From an archaeon (GTDB lineage Archaea; Thermoproteota; Nitrososphaeria; Nitrososphaerales; CADDZS01): a stretch of DNA of 7,076 nt. Every line of letters starts with the position of its first letter. Position 1 is the stretch's first letter. Location of the stretch: positions 1 through 7,076 of the forward strand of contig JAKAPU010000145.1 in the NCBI GenBank assembly GCA_021806865.1, in the 5' to 3' direction. Below the pieces are notes generated by a model. The model saw nothing but the letters and a program-made list of their open reading frames with translations. It did no database searches and was not told the origin of the DNA. A program made the translations under genes and the position numbers. Positions 6,381-7,076 of this stretch are shown one piece after another.

Positions 6381-7076
6381 TTGAGCAACGACACGGAATC
6401 CGAAGCAAAATACCCCACTCAGACCTCGACTAATCCTCTTGCAGATCTGAAGTCGTGGGACAGATCTCTGGAACCTAAGATATTCGAGAAATGGGAGAAG
6501 AATGGAATCGGTCGATTCGATGTAAATTCCAAGAAACCACTCTTCGTGATCGACACACCACCACCCTATCCTTCCGGAAGGCCCTGGCACGTAGGCGGAG
6601 CTTCGCATTACTCGGAAATCGACATGATCGCGAGATCAGCAAGGATGCGCGGCTTTGAAGTACTGTTTCCAATTGGAATAGATAGAAACGGACTTCCCGT
6701 TGAGATATACGCCGAAAAGAAGTACAACGTGAGCATAAAGACAACCCCACGGGAAAAATTTCTAGAATTATGCAAAGTGGCTCTGGACGACTTGGAGCAG
6801 GAAATGCTCCAGACCTTCAAATTGATGGGACTTTCTGGAAATTACGAAAACAAGTACAGGACAGACGATATCACGTACCGCGCACTGACACAGGCGACAT
6901 TCATCCAACAGTGGAATTCAGGCAGGATATACAAAGGCACGAGACCAACCAACTACTGCATTGATTGCGGCACAACCATAGCCGACGCCGAAATAGTCTA
7001 TGATGATCTTCCGACGAAACTGGTCTACTTCAAGTTCCAGATAGATGGAGAGAACCTCAATATCCCAATTGCTAGT
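6381..7076 (+). CDS. valS: Valyl-tRNA synthetase, archaeal type, C-terminus cut by window edge
   Basis: Class I aminoacyl-tRNA synthetase that charges tRNA(Val). The frame is open for 232 codons to the right edge; the full enzyme is usually 780-900 aa, so about a quarter is present. Start is TTG 6381, because a TAG at 6366 closes the frame upstream and the first in-frame ATG lies past the signature. No clear Shine-Dalgarno is seen, so coupling to aRF1, which ends 5 bp earlier, is likely. FDVNSKKPLFVIDTPPPYPSG (46-66) leads into the HIGH-type ATP site, here HVGG (70-73). DRNGLPVE and EKKYNV follow, as in archaeal ValRS. CIDC (C193, C196) begins the zinc knuckle region, then TTIADAEIVYDD. The CP1 editing domain begins near the edge; KMSKS is outside. 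ValRS is preferred over IleRS/LeuRS because of DTPPPYPSG and the AxAEIVY segment. Confidence 0.93.
   Translation, partial: MSNDTESEAKYPTQTSTNPLADLKSWDRSLEPKIFEKWEKNGIGRFDVNSKKPLFVIDTPPPYPSGRPWHVGGASHYSEIDMIARSARMRGFEVLFPIGIDRNGLPVEIYAEKKYNVSIKTTPREKFLELCKVALDDLEQEMLQTFKLMGLSGNYENKYRTDDITYRALTQATFIQQWNSGRIYKGTRPTNYCIDCGTTIADAEIVYDDLPTKLVYFKFQIDGENLNIPIAS

Noticed and set aside
5530..6750. Several minus-strand frames within aRF1 and valS
   Set aside because: All overlap strongly conserved coding sequence on the plus strand (GGQ region, zinc ribbon, ValRS signature) and have no motifs of their own.
6770..6964. Plus-strand 64-codon frame inside valS
   Set aside because: It is a shifted frame of the valS coding sequence, whose correct frame stays open to the window edge.
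1..7076. CRISPR array, insertion sequence, toxin-antitoxin or phage defence system
   Set aside because: No regularly spaced repeats, terminal inverted repeats, transposase, nuclease or toxin motifs were seen; the genes are mostly conserved housekeeping families.

Overview
The window is archaeal. It carries a class 1 release factor of the archaeal/eukaryotic type (aRF1, with NIKS, YxCxxxF and GGQ motifs), an archaeal-type valyl-tRNA synthetase, a Dpo4/Dbh-like Y-family polymerase, A/T-rich boxes about 30 bp ahead of several start codons (as in leaderless archaeal promoters), and frequent GTG/TTG starts. Medium GC and motif style suggest a TACK-type lineage, perhaps Nitrososphaeria- or Bathyarchaeia-like. 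That lineage call is inference and weak.

Layout. (1) 1-2097, minus strand: a long open frame that runs off the left edge. It is the N-terminal 699 residues of a UPF0182 (COG1615) membrane protein with seven predicted membrane segments followed by a large external domain. (2) About 115 bp of divergent intergenic DNA with a near-symmetrical TATA-like element. (3) 2213-3337, plus: DinB/Dpo4-type DNA polymerase IV. (4) 3379-3564, plus: a small unrecognised ORF. (5) 3561-4268, plus: a stand-alone B3/B4-domain protein related to the editing region of phenylalanyl-tRNA synthetase beta. (6) 4260-4958, minus: a HAD-superfamily hydrolase whose 3' end overlaps the previous gene by 9 bp. (7) A divergent intergenic region with a hairpin, a 10-bp perfect palindrome and a Shine-Dalgarno sequence. 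(8) 5116-6375, plus: aRF1. (9) 6381 to the right edge, plus: valS, starting 5 bp after the aRF1 stop and so probably in one operon with it.

Three genes relate to translation fidelity or termination (the B3/B4 protein, aRF1, ValRS). They are not all in one transcription unit, because the HAD gene on the opposite strand separates the B3/B4 gene from the aRF1-valS pair. No tRNA, rRNA, CRISPR, insertion sequence or phage signature was seen. The window is mostly conserved core genes. The least explained items are the UPF0182 protein, the small ORF after dinB, and the structured leader before aRF1.
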